Below, piece by piece: positions 35,368 to 44,165 of a stretch of DNA of 64,000 nt. The notes under the pieces are model-generated. The model saw only the letters and a list, made by a program, of their open reading frames with translations, did not search any database and was not told the DNA's origin. A program made the translations under genes and the position numbers. Source of the stretch: Rhodobacter sp. 24-YEA-8 (lineage in GTDB: Bacteria; Pseudomonadota; Alphaproteobacteria; Rhodobacterales; Rhodobacteraceae). The stretch lies in assembly GCF_900105075.1 (NCBI RefSeq), contig NZ_FNSK01000001.1, forward strand, positions 2,887,001-2,951,000. The letters run 5' to 3'. Position 1 is the stretch's first letter. Each line of letters starts with the position of its first letter.

Positions 35368-36339
35368 TCAGCGTGTCAGGTAATCACGGATCAGATCGAC
35401 CTCTTCCGCCGCACCAAAGACCAGGGGCGTGTGTTCGTGATGGGCCAGGGGCAGGCGCGTCAGGATCGTGCTGACGCCATCGGTGGCCTTGCCGCCCGCC
35501 TGTTCGATCAGGAAGGCAATTGGAAACGCCTCGTAAAGCGTGCGCAAACGCCCGTTTTCATAGCCTTTGCGGCTGTCGGCAGGATAGAGAAACGCGCCGC
35601 CCTCGATCAGGATACGGTGCAGCTCGCCCGCCGCCGCCGCAAGCCAGCGCATGTTGAAATCACGCCCGCGCGGACCGTCGCGGCCGAGTTCGATATCACA
35701 GACCCAATCCTGCAATCCTTTGGCCCAATGCCGCTGGTTCGAGGCGTTATAGGCAATGGTCGAGGCCTTTGGCTTGAGCATGACATTGGCATGCGTCTGG
35801 CGGAAATCATGATCTTTGGGGTCATACCCGAAGATCTGGACACCATTTCCCAGCGTAAATCCGTAATCCAGCGAATGGCCGATCGAGGCATACCCCGCCG
35901 CGACGATCTCGCTGCCGGGGCGCAGGAAATCCGTGCCTTTGGCCGGGAAGACCGCGAAGAACATCCCCAGCGGCGCCCCGATCCCGATGGAGTTCGAGCC
36001 GTCAATCGGGTCCATCGACACATCCCAGAGCCCGTCGGGATTCAGCGTGACGATTTCTTCGGCCTCTTCCGACAATACAAGCCGGACGCCCGCCTCACGC
36101 AGATATGGCAGCACATAATGATGCGCCGCGTCATCCATCGCCTTTTGCTTGTCGCCGCTTTCATTGATGCCGATCACCGCTGCCGGATCGGAATAAAGCC
36201 GCCCCGCCGCCAGCCGCGCCGCAATCCCGGGAAGCGCCCCGGCAAAGGCGCGGATCACGGAAACCGGGCCGGATTTGCCGGTCAGGTGATCTTCAAGACG
36301 CATCCCGTCAGGCGCGTGATCAGCGGGCAGGATCAGCAT
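35368..36339 (-). CDS. fbp: Fructose-1,6-bisphosphatase class I
   Basis: About 323 residues from ATG 36339 (GGAG upstream; TTG at 36345 is an alternative). The metal-binding and catalytic motif SMDPIDGSNSIGIG, the GYASIGHSLDYGF active-site region and a C-terminal FLIEQAGGKATDG identify class I FBPase. It hydrolyses fructose 1,6-bisphosphate to fructose 6-phosphate. It ends the erythritol operon, 101 nt after rpiB. A role in recycling triose phosphates made from erythrose 4-phosphate is inference from position. Confidence 0.92.
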   Translation of the reverse strand: MLILPADHAPDGMRLEDHLTGKSGPVSVIRAFAGALPGIAARLAAGRLYSDPAAVIGINESGDKQKAMDDAAHHYVLPYLREAGVRLVLSEEAEEIVTLNPDGLWDVSMDPIDGSNSIGIGAPLGMFFAVFPAKGTDFLRPGSEIVAAGYASIGHSLDYGFTLGNGVQIFGYDPKDHDFRQTHANVMLKPKASTIAYNASNQRHWAKGLQDWVCDIELGRDGPRGRDFNMRWLAAAAGELHRILIEGGAFLYPADSRKGYENGRLRTLYEAFPIAFLIEQAGGKATDGVSTILTRLPLAHHEHTPLVFGAAEEVDLIRDYLTR

Positions 36340-36440
36340 CGGCAACTCCGCAAGTAAGGTGGGGCGCGAGAGGAGGAGGAGTTCGCGCCCCGACAGGCCC
36401 CGTCGGGGATAGCCCCAGGGGGCTTGTTGTTCAATGGGGC

Positions 36441-36914
36441 TCAGCCGCCCGAAAGCTTCGCGTTGTATTTCGCGCCGACCGCGTCGATGGCATCGACATT
36501 GCTGGCGGATTTGCCGGCGGCGTCGAAGTTTTCGGTCTCAGACAGCCAGGCGTCGGCAATGGCTTTCGCCAGTTCCGGCCCGATGACGCGCGCGCCCATG
36601 GTGATGATCTGGGCGTTGTTCGACAAAGCCGCGCGGGTGGCGGAATAGGTGTCATGGGTCAGTGCTGCGCGGATGCCCGGCACTTTGTTCGCCGCGATGC
36701 AGACACCGATGCCAGTGCCGCAGACGAGGATCGCGCGGTCATATTTGCCTGCCATGACCTCAGATCCGACGCGATCCGAGAGGTTTGCGTAAAACGCATC
36801 CGGGCCCGCATCGGTGCGCGAGATTTCCGAGACCTCGAATTTGCCTTTCAGGTGATCGGCGAGAACTTTCGCCAGACCTTCACCGGCGCTGTCGCCTGCA
36901 ATTGCCAGTTTCAT
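36441..36914 (-). CDS. rpiB: RpiB/LacAB-type isomerase (erythrose-4-phosphate isomerase, EryI)
   Basis: This 157-residue sugar-phosphate isomerase of the RpiB family starts at ATG 36914. The [16 protein letters not shown]-terminus, [22 protein letters not shown] (active-site Cys) and [12 protein letters not shown] motifs are intact. In Brucella the ery-linked RpiB paralogue (EryI) converts D-erythrulose 4-phosphate to D-erythrose 4-phosphate; the order eryA-B-C-D-tpiB-rpiB here matches that operon. It starts 10 nt after the tpiB stop. Confidence 0.92.
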   Translation of the reverse strand: MKLAIAGDSAGEGLAKVLADHLKGKFEVSEISRTDAGPDAFYANLSDRVGSEVMAGKYDRAILVCGTGIGVCIAANKVPGIRAALTHDTYSATRAALSNNAQIITMGARVIGPELAKAIADAWLSETENFDAAGKSASNVDAIDAVGAKYNAKLSGG

Positions 36915-36924
36915 TTCCGTTTCC

Positions 36925-37704
36925 TCACAGTTTAGCGCTGACTTGCGCCATGATAGCCAGATAGCCCTCGACCTCCCAGGCCGAGCGACCGACGAAAAGA
37001 CCGTCAATATGCGGGCACTGGATCAGTTCCTCGCAATTGCCGGGATTGACCGAGCCGCCATAAAGGCAGGCCACGCGACGGCCCAGCGCTTCTTCTGCGA
37101 CCGCGATGATTTCGGCCTGGCGCGCATCAGCATAATCGGCTTTCGCCGGGATGCCGCCGACGCCAATCGCCCAGACCGGCTCGTAAGCCAGCAGGATTTC
37201 TGCCTGTTTCTGTGCGGGGCTGAGGCGCTCCAGCGCAGAACGGGTCTGTTTCGCAAGCACCTCGGGCGCGCGGCCCGAATTGCGGTCTTCCAGCGTTTCT
37301 CCGATGCAGATCAGCGGCACCAGCCCGTGGCGGATCGCGGATTCGGTTTTCAGCCCGACGCCTTCATCGGTTTCGCCAAACATCTCGCGGCGCTCGGAAT
37401 GGCCGAGTTCAACCATGTCGAGACCGGCATCTTTCAGCATCATCGGGGAAATCTCGCCGGTAAAGGCCCCCTCGGATTCCCAATGCATGTTCTGCGCGCC
37501 GACCTTGACCGAAGTGTCCTTCAGCATCTCTTTGATCTCACGCACATAAAGATAGGGCGGAATGATAAAGCGCTGGATGCGCGGGTCGCGATCCGCATCA
37601 GATGCGATCAGGCCCTCTGCAAAGCGCTTTGCTGCGGCCCAGTCTTTATGCATCTTCCAGTTGGTGCCGATCCAGGTTTTCCCGGTCCAGGTCTCTTGTG
37701 CCAT
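36925..37704 (-). CDS. tpiB: Triosephosphate isomerase paralogue (EryH, tetrulose-phosphate isomerase)
   Basis: This 259-residue TIM protein has IGTNWKMHK at the N-terminus (Lys), [13 protein letters not shown] (His-Glu region), [11 protein letters not shown] with the catalytic Glu, and [11 protein letters not shown] at the C-terminus. In ery operons this paralogue (EryH) interconverts L-3-tetrulose 4-phosphate and D-erythrulose 4-phosphate rather than triose phosphates. It lies between eryD and rpiB with 10- to 12-nt gaps. A housekeeping triosephosphate isomerase elsewhere in the genome is expected. Confidence 0.9.
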   Translation of the reverse strand: MAQETWTGKTWIGTNWKMHKDWAAAKRFAEGLIASDADRDPRIQRFIIPPYLYVREIKEMLKDTSVKVGAQNMHWESEGAFTGEISPMMLKDAGLDMVELGHSERREMFGETDEGVGLKTESAIRHGLVPLICIGETLEDRNSGRAPEVLAKQTRSALERLSPAQKQAEILLAYEPVWAIGVGGIPAKADYADARQAEIIAVAEEALGRRVACLYGGSVNPGNCEELIQCPHIDGLFVGRSAWEVEGYLAIMAQVSAKL

Positions 37705-37716
37705 TCTCTTTCCTCT

Positions 37717-38664
37717 TCAGTCCAGCAGCGCGCGCGCTGTCGGCTCATCTGTGATCAGCCCGCTCAGCCGGCCGCTGGCCAGCACGGCCCGGATGGCGTG
37801 ATGTTTGTCGGCACCGCCCGCGATGGCGACGATGCGGTCGCCCCCGGGCCGGAACCCGACCGAAAGCGTGCGGGCGGTCAGGCTGGTTTCCACTTCGCGC
37901 CCGAGCGCGTCAAAGAAATGGCCAAGCATCTCGCCCGCGCCTCCGGTGGCGGTGATCTCCTCGATCTCGCGCGGCTCGATCATGCCCGAGGCCACCAGCC
38001 CCGCCCCGGCATCCGCCGTGCCGATCCCCACGAGCTTCAGCCCGGCCCCGGCCGAGAGGTCGAAAATCTCGCGCACGCCCGGCTGCGACAGCAGAACCTC
38101 GCGATCGGTGACCGAGCGGGCAAAGAACGGCACCGGCAGCACAAAGGCCATTGCGCCGGTCTTTTCCGCAAGGCTGTGCATCACGTCATGCGGATTGGCC
38201 GCGTAATTGCGCGTAAGCCCGCCCAAAAGCGAGACAAAGCTGACGCCGGATGCATTGATCCTGGGCAATTGGCGCACGGTTGCCTGCATGGTGCGGCCAT
38301 GGCCCAGACCGATCACCGGCGTCTCGCCGCGCTCAATCTCGCGCCGCAAGAAACCGGCGCCCGCCATGCCGAGGGCGCGCAGAGGCATCCCCTCTTCGCC
38401 CAGATCCGGCGCCACTTCGCAGTAATCCAGCCCGTAGCGGTGCGACAGCTGGTCTTCGAATTCCACGCATTCGACGATGTCGCCGTCAATCGTGACCTTG
38501 ACCGCGCCCTCAAGCACCGCCCGGGCAATCAGTCGATGGGTCTTGACGGATGCAAGCCCTAGCCGTTTCGCCACCGCAGCCTGGGTCAGTCCGCCTGCGT
38601 AATGCAGCCAGGCCGCACGGATTGCGAGGCTTTCTTCGGGATCAATGTCGCGGCGCGGTGCCAT
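37717..38664 (-). CDS. eryD: SorC-family sugar-binding regulator EryD
   Basis: This 315-residue protein has an N-terminal HTH (LTQAAVAKRLGLASVKTHRLI, residues about 30-50) and a C-terminal sugar-phosphate-binding domain (VIGLGHGRTMQATVRQLP, VGIGTADAGAGLV). SorC regulators sense phosphorylated sugars; EryD represses the Brucella ery operon and is released by erythritol or a product. It is inside the operon it probably controls. The binding site is expected in the 42.7-43.4 kb region. Confidence 0.92.
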   Translation of the reverse strand: MAPRRDIDPEESLAIRAAWLHYAGGLTQAAVAKRLGLASVKTHRLIARAVLEGAVKVTIDGDIVECVEFEDQLSHRYGLDYCEVAPDLGEEGMPLRALGMAGAGFLRREIERGETPVIGLGHGRTMQATVRQLPRINASGVSFVSLLGGLTRNYAANPHDVMHSLAEKTGAMAFVLPVPFFARSVTDREVLLSQPGVREIFDLSAGAGLKLVGIGTADAGAGLVASGMIEPREIEEITATGGAGEMLGHFFDALGREVETSLTARTLSVGFRPGGDRIVAIAGGADKHHAIRAVLASGRLSGLITDEPTARALLD

Positions 38665-38688
38665 ATTCGTCCTGTGGTTGCGGCGGGG

Positions 38689-39621
38689 TCAGATATGCAG
38701 GTCCTGCACACCGGTGTCGATATGCGGCGCCCAGAAAGCGACGCTTTCGGCGATCTGCGCAATCACCTGGCGGTCATTCGGCTCACGCTCCTTGAAACTC
38801 AGCTCAAGGCAGATCTCGTTATCCACCGCCCCGCCTTCGCGGAAAGCGGCGAGCAGCGGCTCGGGCTGGATGCGGCCTTTGGCGTTGAAATCGGCGGTGA
38901 AAGGCTTGTGGCCCGATTTGTCCATCATCGACTGTTTGATATGGATGATCGGCGAGTATTTCGGCACCGCCCGCGCCCAGGCATAGGGGTCGGTGTCGTC
39001 GGGGTTCGGGCTGGTGACATCGCCATGGTCGATATCGGCCATCATCCACATCGGCACCGCCATATTCGCAGCCGTCAGCCGGTCCTGCAACGCGATGGCC
39101 TCGCGGATCGTCTCGCCGAATTCGCGGCCCACCGACATCGGCTCCCAATAGACATATTTCAGGCCCGCGCCTTTGGCATGTTCCGCGACCTCGGCCCAAT
39201 GGTCGATGGCGATCTGCGTCAGCTCTTCGCGCCGCGCCTGGTCGTCGAAATCCTTATAGGTGAAGATCGCGAACTGAGTGCCGACCGAGACCCCGCCCAG
39301 GTCGGCGGTGATATCGGCAAAGGTCTTGAACCAGTCGGTATAATAGCGGCGCACATCCGGGTCCGGGTGGCCAAAGTGATTGAGCCGCCCATAAGGCCCG
39401 GTCATGCCGGAGGTCACCCGGACGCCGGTCCGCGCCTGGGCCGCCTGCATCTCGCGCGTGAGGCGGCGGATCACCGGGGCGGGCCAGGACGGGTTGATGA
39501 ATTCATGCGTCAGCTGCAGATCGCGGATCTTCAGATCGCGCGCCACCGTTTCGATCAGATCGGACGGTTCCGCGAAACGGTTCACCAGCGGGTTGGTGTT
39601 CAGCGAAAGCGTCAGTTTCAT
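38689..39621 (-). CDS. eryC: TIM-barrel tetrulose-phosphate isomerase/epimerase EryC
   Basis: This 310-residue protein is a xylose-isomerase-like TIM barrel (sugar phosphate isomerase/epimerase family) with acidic metal-binding residues in YVYWEPMSVGREFGE, MMADIDHGDVT and ICLELSFKERE. In Brucella, EryC racemises/isomerises D-3-tetrulose 4-phosphate to L-3-tetrulose 4-phosphate. It overlaps the eryB stop by 4 nt. Length and neighbours match the ery operon, so the specific assignment rests on synteny. Confidence 0.92.
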   Translation of the reverse strand: MKLTLSLNTNPLVNRFAEPSDLIETVARDLKIRDLQLTHEFINPSWPAPVIRRLTREMQAAQARTGVRVTSGMTGPYGRLNHFGHPDPDVRRYYTDWFKTFADITADLGGVSVGTQFAIFTYKDFDDQARREELTQIAIDHWAEVAEHAKGAGLKYVYWEPMSVGREFGETIREAIALQDRLTAANMAVPMWMMADIDHGDVTSPNPDDTDPYAWARAVPKYSPIIHIKQSMMDKSGHKPFTADFNAKGRIQPEPLLAAFREGGAVDNEICLELSFKEREPNDRQVIAQIAESVAFWAPHIDTGVQDLHI

Positions 39622-41123
39622 GCCTGCGCTCCCGCTTTCCAGCCGTCAAACCAGGCGGTGAATTCCGCAATCTGATCGTCGGTCAGGTGCAGCTTGTGCT
39701 TGGTGCGGCGCCAGAGGATGTCTTCCGCCTCCATCGCCCATTCCTTCGCCACCAGGTATTTCACCTCGGCCTCGTAAAGATCGCCACCGAAGTGACGGCC
39801 AAGGCCTTCAACCGAGCCAGCCTCCGCGATGAGATCCTTCATCCGGCTGCCATAGCGGCGGGCATAGTAAAGGATCAGCGCGCGCGGCATCCAGGGGAAG
39901 GCCTCCCGCTGGGTCTCGATAAAGCTCTCATAATCGGCGTTCGGCATCTCGCCGCCCGGCAGTTTTGCGGTGGCGGTCCAGTCCGGCCCCATCTGCGGGA
40001 AGATATGTTTCAGCTTGTGCATCCCGCGCTCTGCAAGCTCGCGGAAAGTGGTGATCTTGCCGCCAAAGACATTCAGCATCGGCGCGCCGCCGGTCTCGTC
40101 GAGATCAAAGACGTAGTCGCGCGTCACCGCCGAGGGGTTGCCCTTGCCATCGTCAAACAAAGGCCGCACGCCGGAATAGGCGTGAACGACATCCTCGCGG
40201 CGCAGCTTTTCCTTGAAATAGCGGTTCACGCATTTCAGCAGATAGTCGATCTCACTCTCATTGATCTCGACATCCTCGGCGCGGCCCTCCCAGGGGATAT
40301 CGGTGGTGCCGATCAGCGCCATGTTCCCCTCATAGGGGTTGATGAAGATCACCCGCTTGTCGTGGTTCTGCACCAGGTAGGCATTTTGCCCGGCCCACCA
40401 TTTCGGCACGATGATATGGCTGCCCTTGACCAGCCGCACACCGCGCGTCGATTTGGTATGCGCGACATTCTGGATTACATCGGAAACCCAGGGACCGGCG
40501 CAGTTCACGATACATTTCGCGCGGTAAACCTGCTCTGCGCCCTGATGATTGCGGACCGTCACCGTCCAGCCGCCATTCTCACGCACCGCCGAGGTCACCG
40601 GCGAGCGGGTCAGGATCGTCGCGCCCTTTTCCGCCGCGCCAAGCGCATTCAGCGCCACCAGCCGGGCGTCATCGACCCAGCAATCGGAATATTCAAAGCC
40701 CTTTTTATACTGATCGAGGATTGCAGCCCCTTCCGGGTCACGATGCAGGTTCAGCGTGCGGGTGCCGGGAAGCTTTTTGCGCCCCCCCAGATGGTCGTAA
40801 AGAAAGAGGCCCAGCCGGACGAGCCAGGCCGGCCGGTCGGTCGGTGAATGCGGCAGCACGAAGCGCATCGGCCAGATGATATGCGGCGCGGCGTTCAGCA
40901 GCACCTCACGCTCGATCAGCGCCTCACGCACCAGACGGAATTCGTAATATTCCAGATAGCGCAGCCCGCCATGCACCAGCTTGCCCGAGCGCGAGGATGT
41001 CCCCTGTGCAAGGTCGTCTTTTTCCGCCATCACCACGGAAAGGCCACGCCCGGCTGCATCCCGCGCCATACCGGCGCCATTGATGCCGCCCCCGATCACA
41101 AAGAGGTCAATCATATCGGTCAT
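39618..41123 (-). CDS. eryB: FAD-dependent erythritol-phosphate dehydrogenase EryB (GlpD family)
   Basis: About 501 residues from ATG 41123 (AGGAGA upstream), 1 nt after the eryA stop. The FAD-binding motif DLFVIGGGINGAGMARDAAGRG opens the protein, quoted here as VIGGGINGAG, followed by SSRSGKLVHGGLRYLE and FGGKITTFRELAE, all typical of the glycerol-3-phosphate dehydrogenase (GlpD) family. It oxidises L-erythritol 4-phosphate to D-3-tetrulose 4-phosphate, passing electrons to quinone. A paralogue is encoded at 51.2 kb. Confidence 0.93.
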   Translation of the reverse strand: MTDMIDLFVIGGGINGAGMARDAAGRGLSVVMAEKDDLAQGTSSRSGKLVHGGLRYLEYYEFRLVREALIEREVLLNAAPHIIWPMRFVLPHSPTDRPAWLVRLGLFLYDHLGGRKKLPGTRTLNLHRDPEGAAILDQYKKGFEYSDCWVDDARLVALNALGAAEKGATILTRSPVTSAVRENGGWTVTVRNHQGAEQVYRAKCIVNCAGPWVSDVIQNVAHTKSTRGVRLVKGSHIIVPKWWAGQNAYLVQNHDKRVIFINPYEGNMALIGTTDIPWEGRAEDVEINESEIDYLLKCVNRYFKEKLRREDVVHAYSGVRPLFDDGKGNPSAVTRDYVFDLDETGGAPMLNVFGGKITTFRELAERGMHKLKHIFPQMGPDWTATAKLPGGEMPNADYESFIETQREAFPWMPRALILYYARRYGSRMKDLIAEAGSVEGLGRHFGGDLYEAEVKYLVAKEWAMEAEDILWRRTKHKLHLTDDQIAEFTAWFDGWKAGAQA

Positions 41124-41124
41124 G

Positions 41125-42693
41125 TCATTCTCCTGACGGGCGGCGGGCGCGGGACAGCTGATCCCAGACAGGGACCAGAACCTGCCGCGCCGATTGATAG
41201 GCGGGGAAGATGCGGGAATAGGCGTCAACTAGCCCCGCATCTGGGGCTTCGGGCGCGCCCAGAAGCGGGATCACCCATTCGTTGACGCAATCATCCATGG
41301 ATTTATAGGCACCGATGGCAACGGCGGCCATCATCGCGGCCCCGGCGGCTCCGGCCTCATCGCGGGCAGAGACCCGGACAGGTGCATCAACCGAGGCAGA
41401 AAAGATCTTGCGCAAAGCACCGGAACGCGCCGCACCTCCGGTCAGCCGCAGCTCTCCGGGCAGCTTGCCCATCGCGGTGTAGCAGTCACGCATCGCGTGC
41501 CCGAGGCCCTCGGTCACTGCGCGCAGGAGATCAGGGAAGCCGTGATATTGCGAAAACCCGGTAAACCCCGCACGGGCCTGGGCATTGACGAAAGGCCCCC
41601 GCTCGCCGGCCTCGGAAATATAGGGGTGGTAGACGATCTGGCCGGGCTGGCTTTCGGAAAGCCAGGCATCGATGCGCGAGACCAGTTCTTTATGGCTGAC
41701 CTCATGGCCAAAGGCTTTCAGCGCGTCTCCGGCCAGGCCAAGCGCCCAGTCGACATTCAGGGTCGCCGCCATATTGGTCTGCACCTGGGTCACCACGCCG
41801 GGGACCGGCAGGCAAATCACATAGCCGGTGCCTTCATCGTTCAGATGCACATCCTGCCATCTGACCGCCCGCATATGCACCCCGGTCGATCCCACGGTCG
41901 AACAGGCGACATCCTCGCCGCCGCCGCCATAGACCCCGGCGCCAAGCGCAGTCATCACCATATCGACATAGCCGAGGCTGACCGGCGTTCCCGCCCTGAG
42001 CCCGGTCGCAGCCGCAGCCGCAGCACTCAGCGGATGCGTGACCTCGGTGCCTTCGATGATCGGCGGCAGCAGATGACGCTGCGACTCGAGCCCGAGCGCC
42101 GCGATCACCGTATCATCATATTGCCGGTTGCGGTAATTCCCGAAGGTGAAACTCGCCTCTGACGGATCGGTGGCCCGCACCCCGGTGAGGTTCAGGTAAA
42201 GCCAGTCCTTGCAATGCAGCGCGACCTCTGCCGCCTCAAGCAATTCTGGCCGGAAGCTTTGCATATGGGCGATCTGGCTGCCCATCTGACAGGTGTTAAG
42301 CCCGGTCCCGGTCGCCTCGAACCGCGCGCGGTTTTCACCACAATGGGCGAGCCGTTCGACCGTCGGCGCCGCGCGGGCATCAAGCCAGAGCCAGGCATCA
42401 CCGACCGGCCGGTTCCCCGCCCCGGCAAGCCAGGTGCCGTCGCCCTGTCCGGTCACCGCCAGCGCGGCGGTACGGCCCGCCAGCCCGTCTACCAGATCGC
42501 CAAGCTCACGCAAGGCACGGGCACAATCATCCCAGGTCTGGCCCAGCGGCTGCGTCGCCGATCCGTCAGCGGCGGTCGCGTAGCGATTCGGCACCGCAGC
42601 CGAGGCCAGTTGCCGCCCCGCGAGATCAAAGGCCACCGCCTTGATCACCGAAGTGCCCGCGTCAATTCCGATCAGAATATCAGTGCCGGCCAT
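41125..42693 (-). CDS. eryA: FGGY-family erythritol kinase EryA
   Basis: The 522-residue kinase has the N-terminal phosphate motif LIGIDAGTSVIKAVAFDLAG and the C-terminal LRLTGGAARSGALRKIFS with ATP contacts. ATG 42693 is preceded by GGGAGGG. It phosphorylates erythritol to L-erythritol 4-phosphate and is first in the ery operon. Its 5' side faces the AT-rich divergent control region. Substrate assignment is by synteny with eryBCD-tpiB-rpiB; FGGY kinases for other polyols look alike. Confidence 0.92.
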   Translation of the reverse strand: MAGTDILIGIDAGTSVIKAVAFDLAGRQLASAAVPNRYATAADGSATQPLGQTWDDCARALRELGDLVDGLAGRTAALAVTGQGDGTWLAGAGNRPVGDAWLWLDARAAPTVERLAHCGENRARFEATGTGLNTCQMGSQIAHMQSFRPELLEAAEVALHCKDWLYLNLTGVRATDPSEASFTFGNYRNRQYDDTVIAALGLESQRHLLPPIIEGTEVTHPLSAAAAAATGLRAGTPVSLGYVDMVMTALGAGVYGGGGEDVACSTVGSTGVHMRAVRWQDVHLNDEGTGYVICLPVPGVVTQVQTNMAATLNVDWALGLAGDALKAFGHEVSHKELVSRIDAWLSESQPGQIVYHPYISEAGERGPFVNAQARAGFTGFSQYHGFPDLLRAVTEGLGHAMRDCYTAMGKLPGELRLTGGAARSGALRKIFSASVDAPVRVSARDEAGAAGAAMMAAVAIGAYKSMDDCVNEWVIPLLGAPEAPDAGLVDAYSRIFPAYQSARQVLVPVWDQLSRARRPSGE

Positions 42694-43395
42694 GTCCGGA
42701 CCCTCCCCCAGCCGCCACGACAGCCCTCGCGGCAGTCACGCCAGTGCGGAGCCGGAGGGAGGCCGGAGCGTGATCTCTCTGCCGCCCGATATGAAAACCG
42801 ATATGCAATCCATCCCTCCCGCCGATCCGGTCGCATCCGCGACCTCCCCCGTTTCGGCTGAAAAATCCAGGTCCGCATTTTACCATGCAGCCCTGCGCGA
42901 GGTATATCCCACAATCATACCATAGTGAATGAATTTTTTTACGGACAAAGTAATTTATTTCATATATTCTTGAGGAAAGAAACCAGCATCCGGACAGGTG
43001 TTTTTCCGCCTGCCATCCCGAAAAGGCCGATGACCAGCGCCGGGCCATCATAGCGAATCCAGAGATGGATCTGCGCCAGATCCTGCTATTAAATCACATT
43101 AAATCAATAAATTGCGATTCAATTTCGCTGCTCCTGCAGCACGCCCGGCTGCAACAGCAGCATGTTCGCCGCCAGGGCCCGTACCCACCCCACACCAAAA
43201 GGAATCGGCCGGAGCGTCGCGGCCTTCCCGGAAATTTCAAAGCCTGCACCCACCCCATTTCATATCTTACTTGACGGATTAAATATCACTATAATATCAC
43301 AATGACTGCAAACGAAGGCGAAAGTCCCCTGGCCCAAAGCCAGCGCGTTGAGGAGCGTGACACCCGGGACCGTCGCAAGGTGAGGAGTTAAAGGT
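42694..43395. promoter_or_regulatory. AT-rich divergent control region between eryA and the ABC importer operon
   Basis: About 700 nt with no convincing gene. From about 42905 to 43300 it is markedly A+T-rich compared with the flanks. It contains a tandem repeat ATTAAATCAC/ATTAAATCAA (43088-43107), a spaced direct repeat ATATCAC-TATA-ATATCAC near 43284-43301 next to TTGACG, and, on the minus strand, TTGTCC-N18-TATGGT (about 42953-42924) as a possible eryA promoter. EryD and/or a DeoR protein may bind here. Confidence 0.5.
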
Positions 43396-43512
43396 ATGCA
43401 AACGGACGTTCTGGCCTTCGCCGCCGGCGGCCATGCCCGCTTTGGCACTGGCCCTCTGATGCCGCGCCTGCCGCTTCTCTCAGACATCACTTTCCCGGGA
43501 ACCAAAACATGA
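43396..43512 (+). CDS. Unannotated 38-codon leader ORF at the head of the importer operon
   Basis: ATG 43396 is preceded by GGTGAGGAG with 8-nt spacing, the best ribosome-binding site in the region. The ORF encodes a 38-residue peptide rich in Gly, Ala, Leu and Pro with no recognised domain, and its TGA stop overlaps the ATG of the next gene as ATGA. That next gene has no strong ribosome-binding site of its own, so the leader may deliver ribosomes to it by translational coupling. It may have no function as a peptide. No homology can be judged from the sequence alone. Confidence 0.5.
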   Translation: MQTDVLAFAAGGHARFGTGPLMPRLPLLSDITFPGTKT

Positions 43513-44165
43513 GCCAAAGCCTGGAAACCGCAGCCGCGCCGCGCAGTGAAAGCCGTCGCAGGATCTGGATCGCCGGCGCGATTGTTCTGGCCGTAATCGC
43601 GGCAATCGCGCTCGACACCAGGGTGGTAAGGGTCGGATCCGAATCTGATACCCGCCAGCAGGCTTTCGCACCCGACACTTACGGTCAGGCCGAATTTCCC
43701 CGCATCAAAGATGTCGTGATCGCGAAAGCGGTGGATGTGGTGACGCTGGCCCAGGCCGTCCAGGCCGATAAGGCGGCGGCAGCGAAGGAATATGGCACCC
43801 CGGCGACCACCGGGACAGTGATGATGGTGAAATTCACCGGTGTCGCGGGCGAGGCGAAATCAGGCGTCTATGAAATGGCGATTGACGGGATGCCGGAAGG
43901 GATCAGCGTCCGGCTTCAGACCGGGCCGGCGATCAACGGCACCGACCTGCGCGATGCGCCCGGCGATATCGAATTCGGCGCCTTCAAGAACCAGATCGAA
44001 TATCAGGATGCCGGTTCGGCGATCAACCGCGCCATGAAAGCCGCTGTGCTGGACGGGATCGATACCACGAACCTGACCGGCAAGACGCTTGAGGTCACCG
44101 GCGCCTTCACCCTGATCAATGCCAAAATGTGGCGCATCACCCCCGTCAGCTTGACGGTGCAGTGA
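43509..44165 (+). CDS. DUF2291 periplasmic protein of a sugar ABC importer
   Basis: This 218-residue protein has an N-terminal signal-anchor (RRRIWIAGAIVLAVIAAIAL, residues about 16-35) and a soluble domain with INGTDLRDAPGDIEFGAFKNQIEYQDAGSAIN, a DUF2291 hallmark quoted here as FGAFKNQIEYQDAGSAIN. DUF2291 genes are typically first in operons for erythritol/ribose-type ABC importers; the function is not established and might be an accessory periplasmic factor. It is the first large gene of the operon and overlaps the ATPase gene by 1 nt. Confidence 0.85.
   Translation: MSQSLETAAAPRSESRRRIWIAGAIVLAVIAAIALDTRVVRVGSESDTRQQAFAPDTYGQAEFPRIKDVVIAKAVDVVTLAQAVQADKAAAAKEYGTPATTGTVMMVKFTGVAGEAKSGVYEMAIDGMPEGISVRLQTGPAINGTDLRDAPGDIEFGAFKNQIEYQDAGSAINRAMKAAVLDGIDTTNLTGKTLEVTGAFTLINAKMWRITPVSLTVQ

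Noticed and set aside
36943..38562. 539-codon plus-strand open frame
   Set aside because: Antisense to tpiB and eryD; no ribosome-binding site and no motif.
43302..43391. 29-codon frame before the 38-codon leader ORF
   Set aside because: It has no ribosome-binding site; only the following ORF at 43396 has one.
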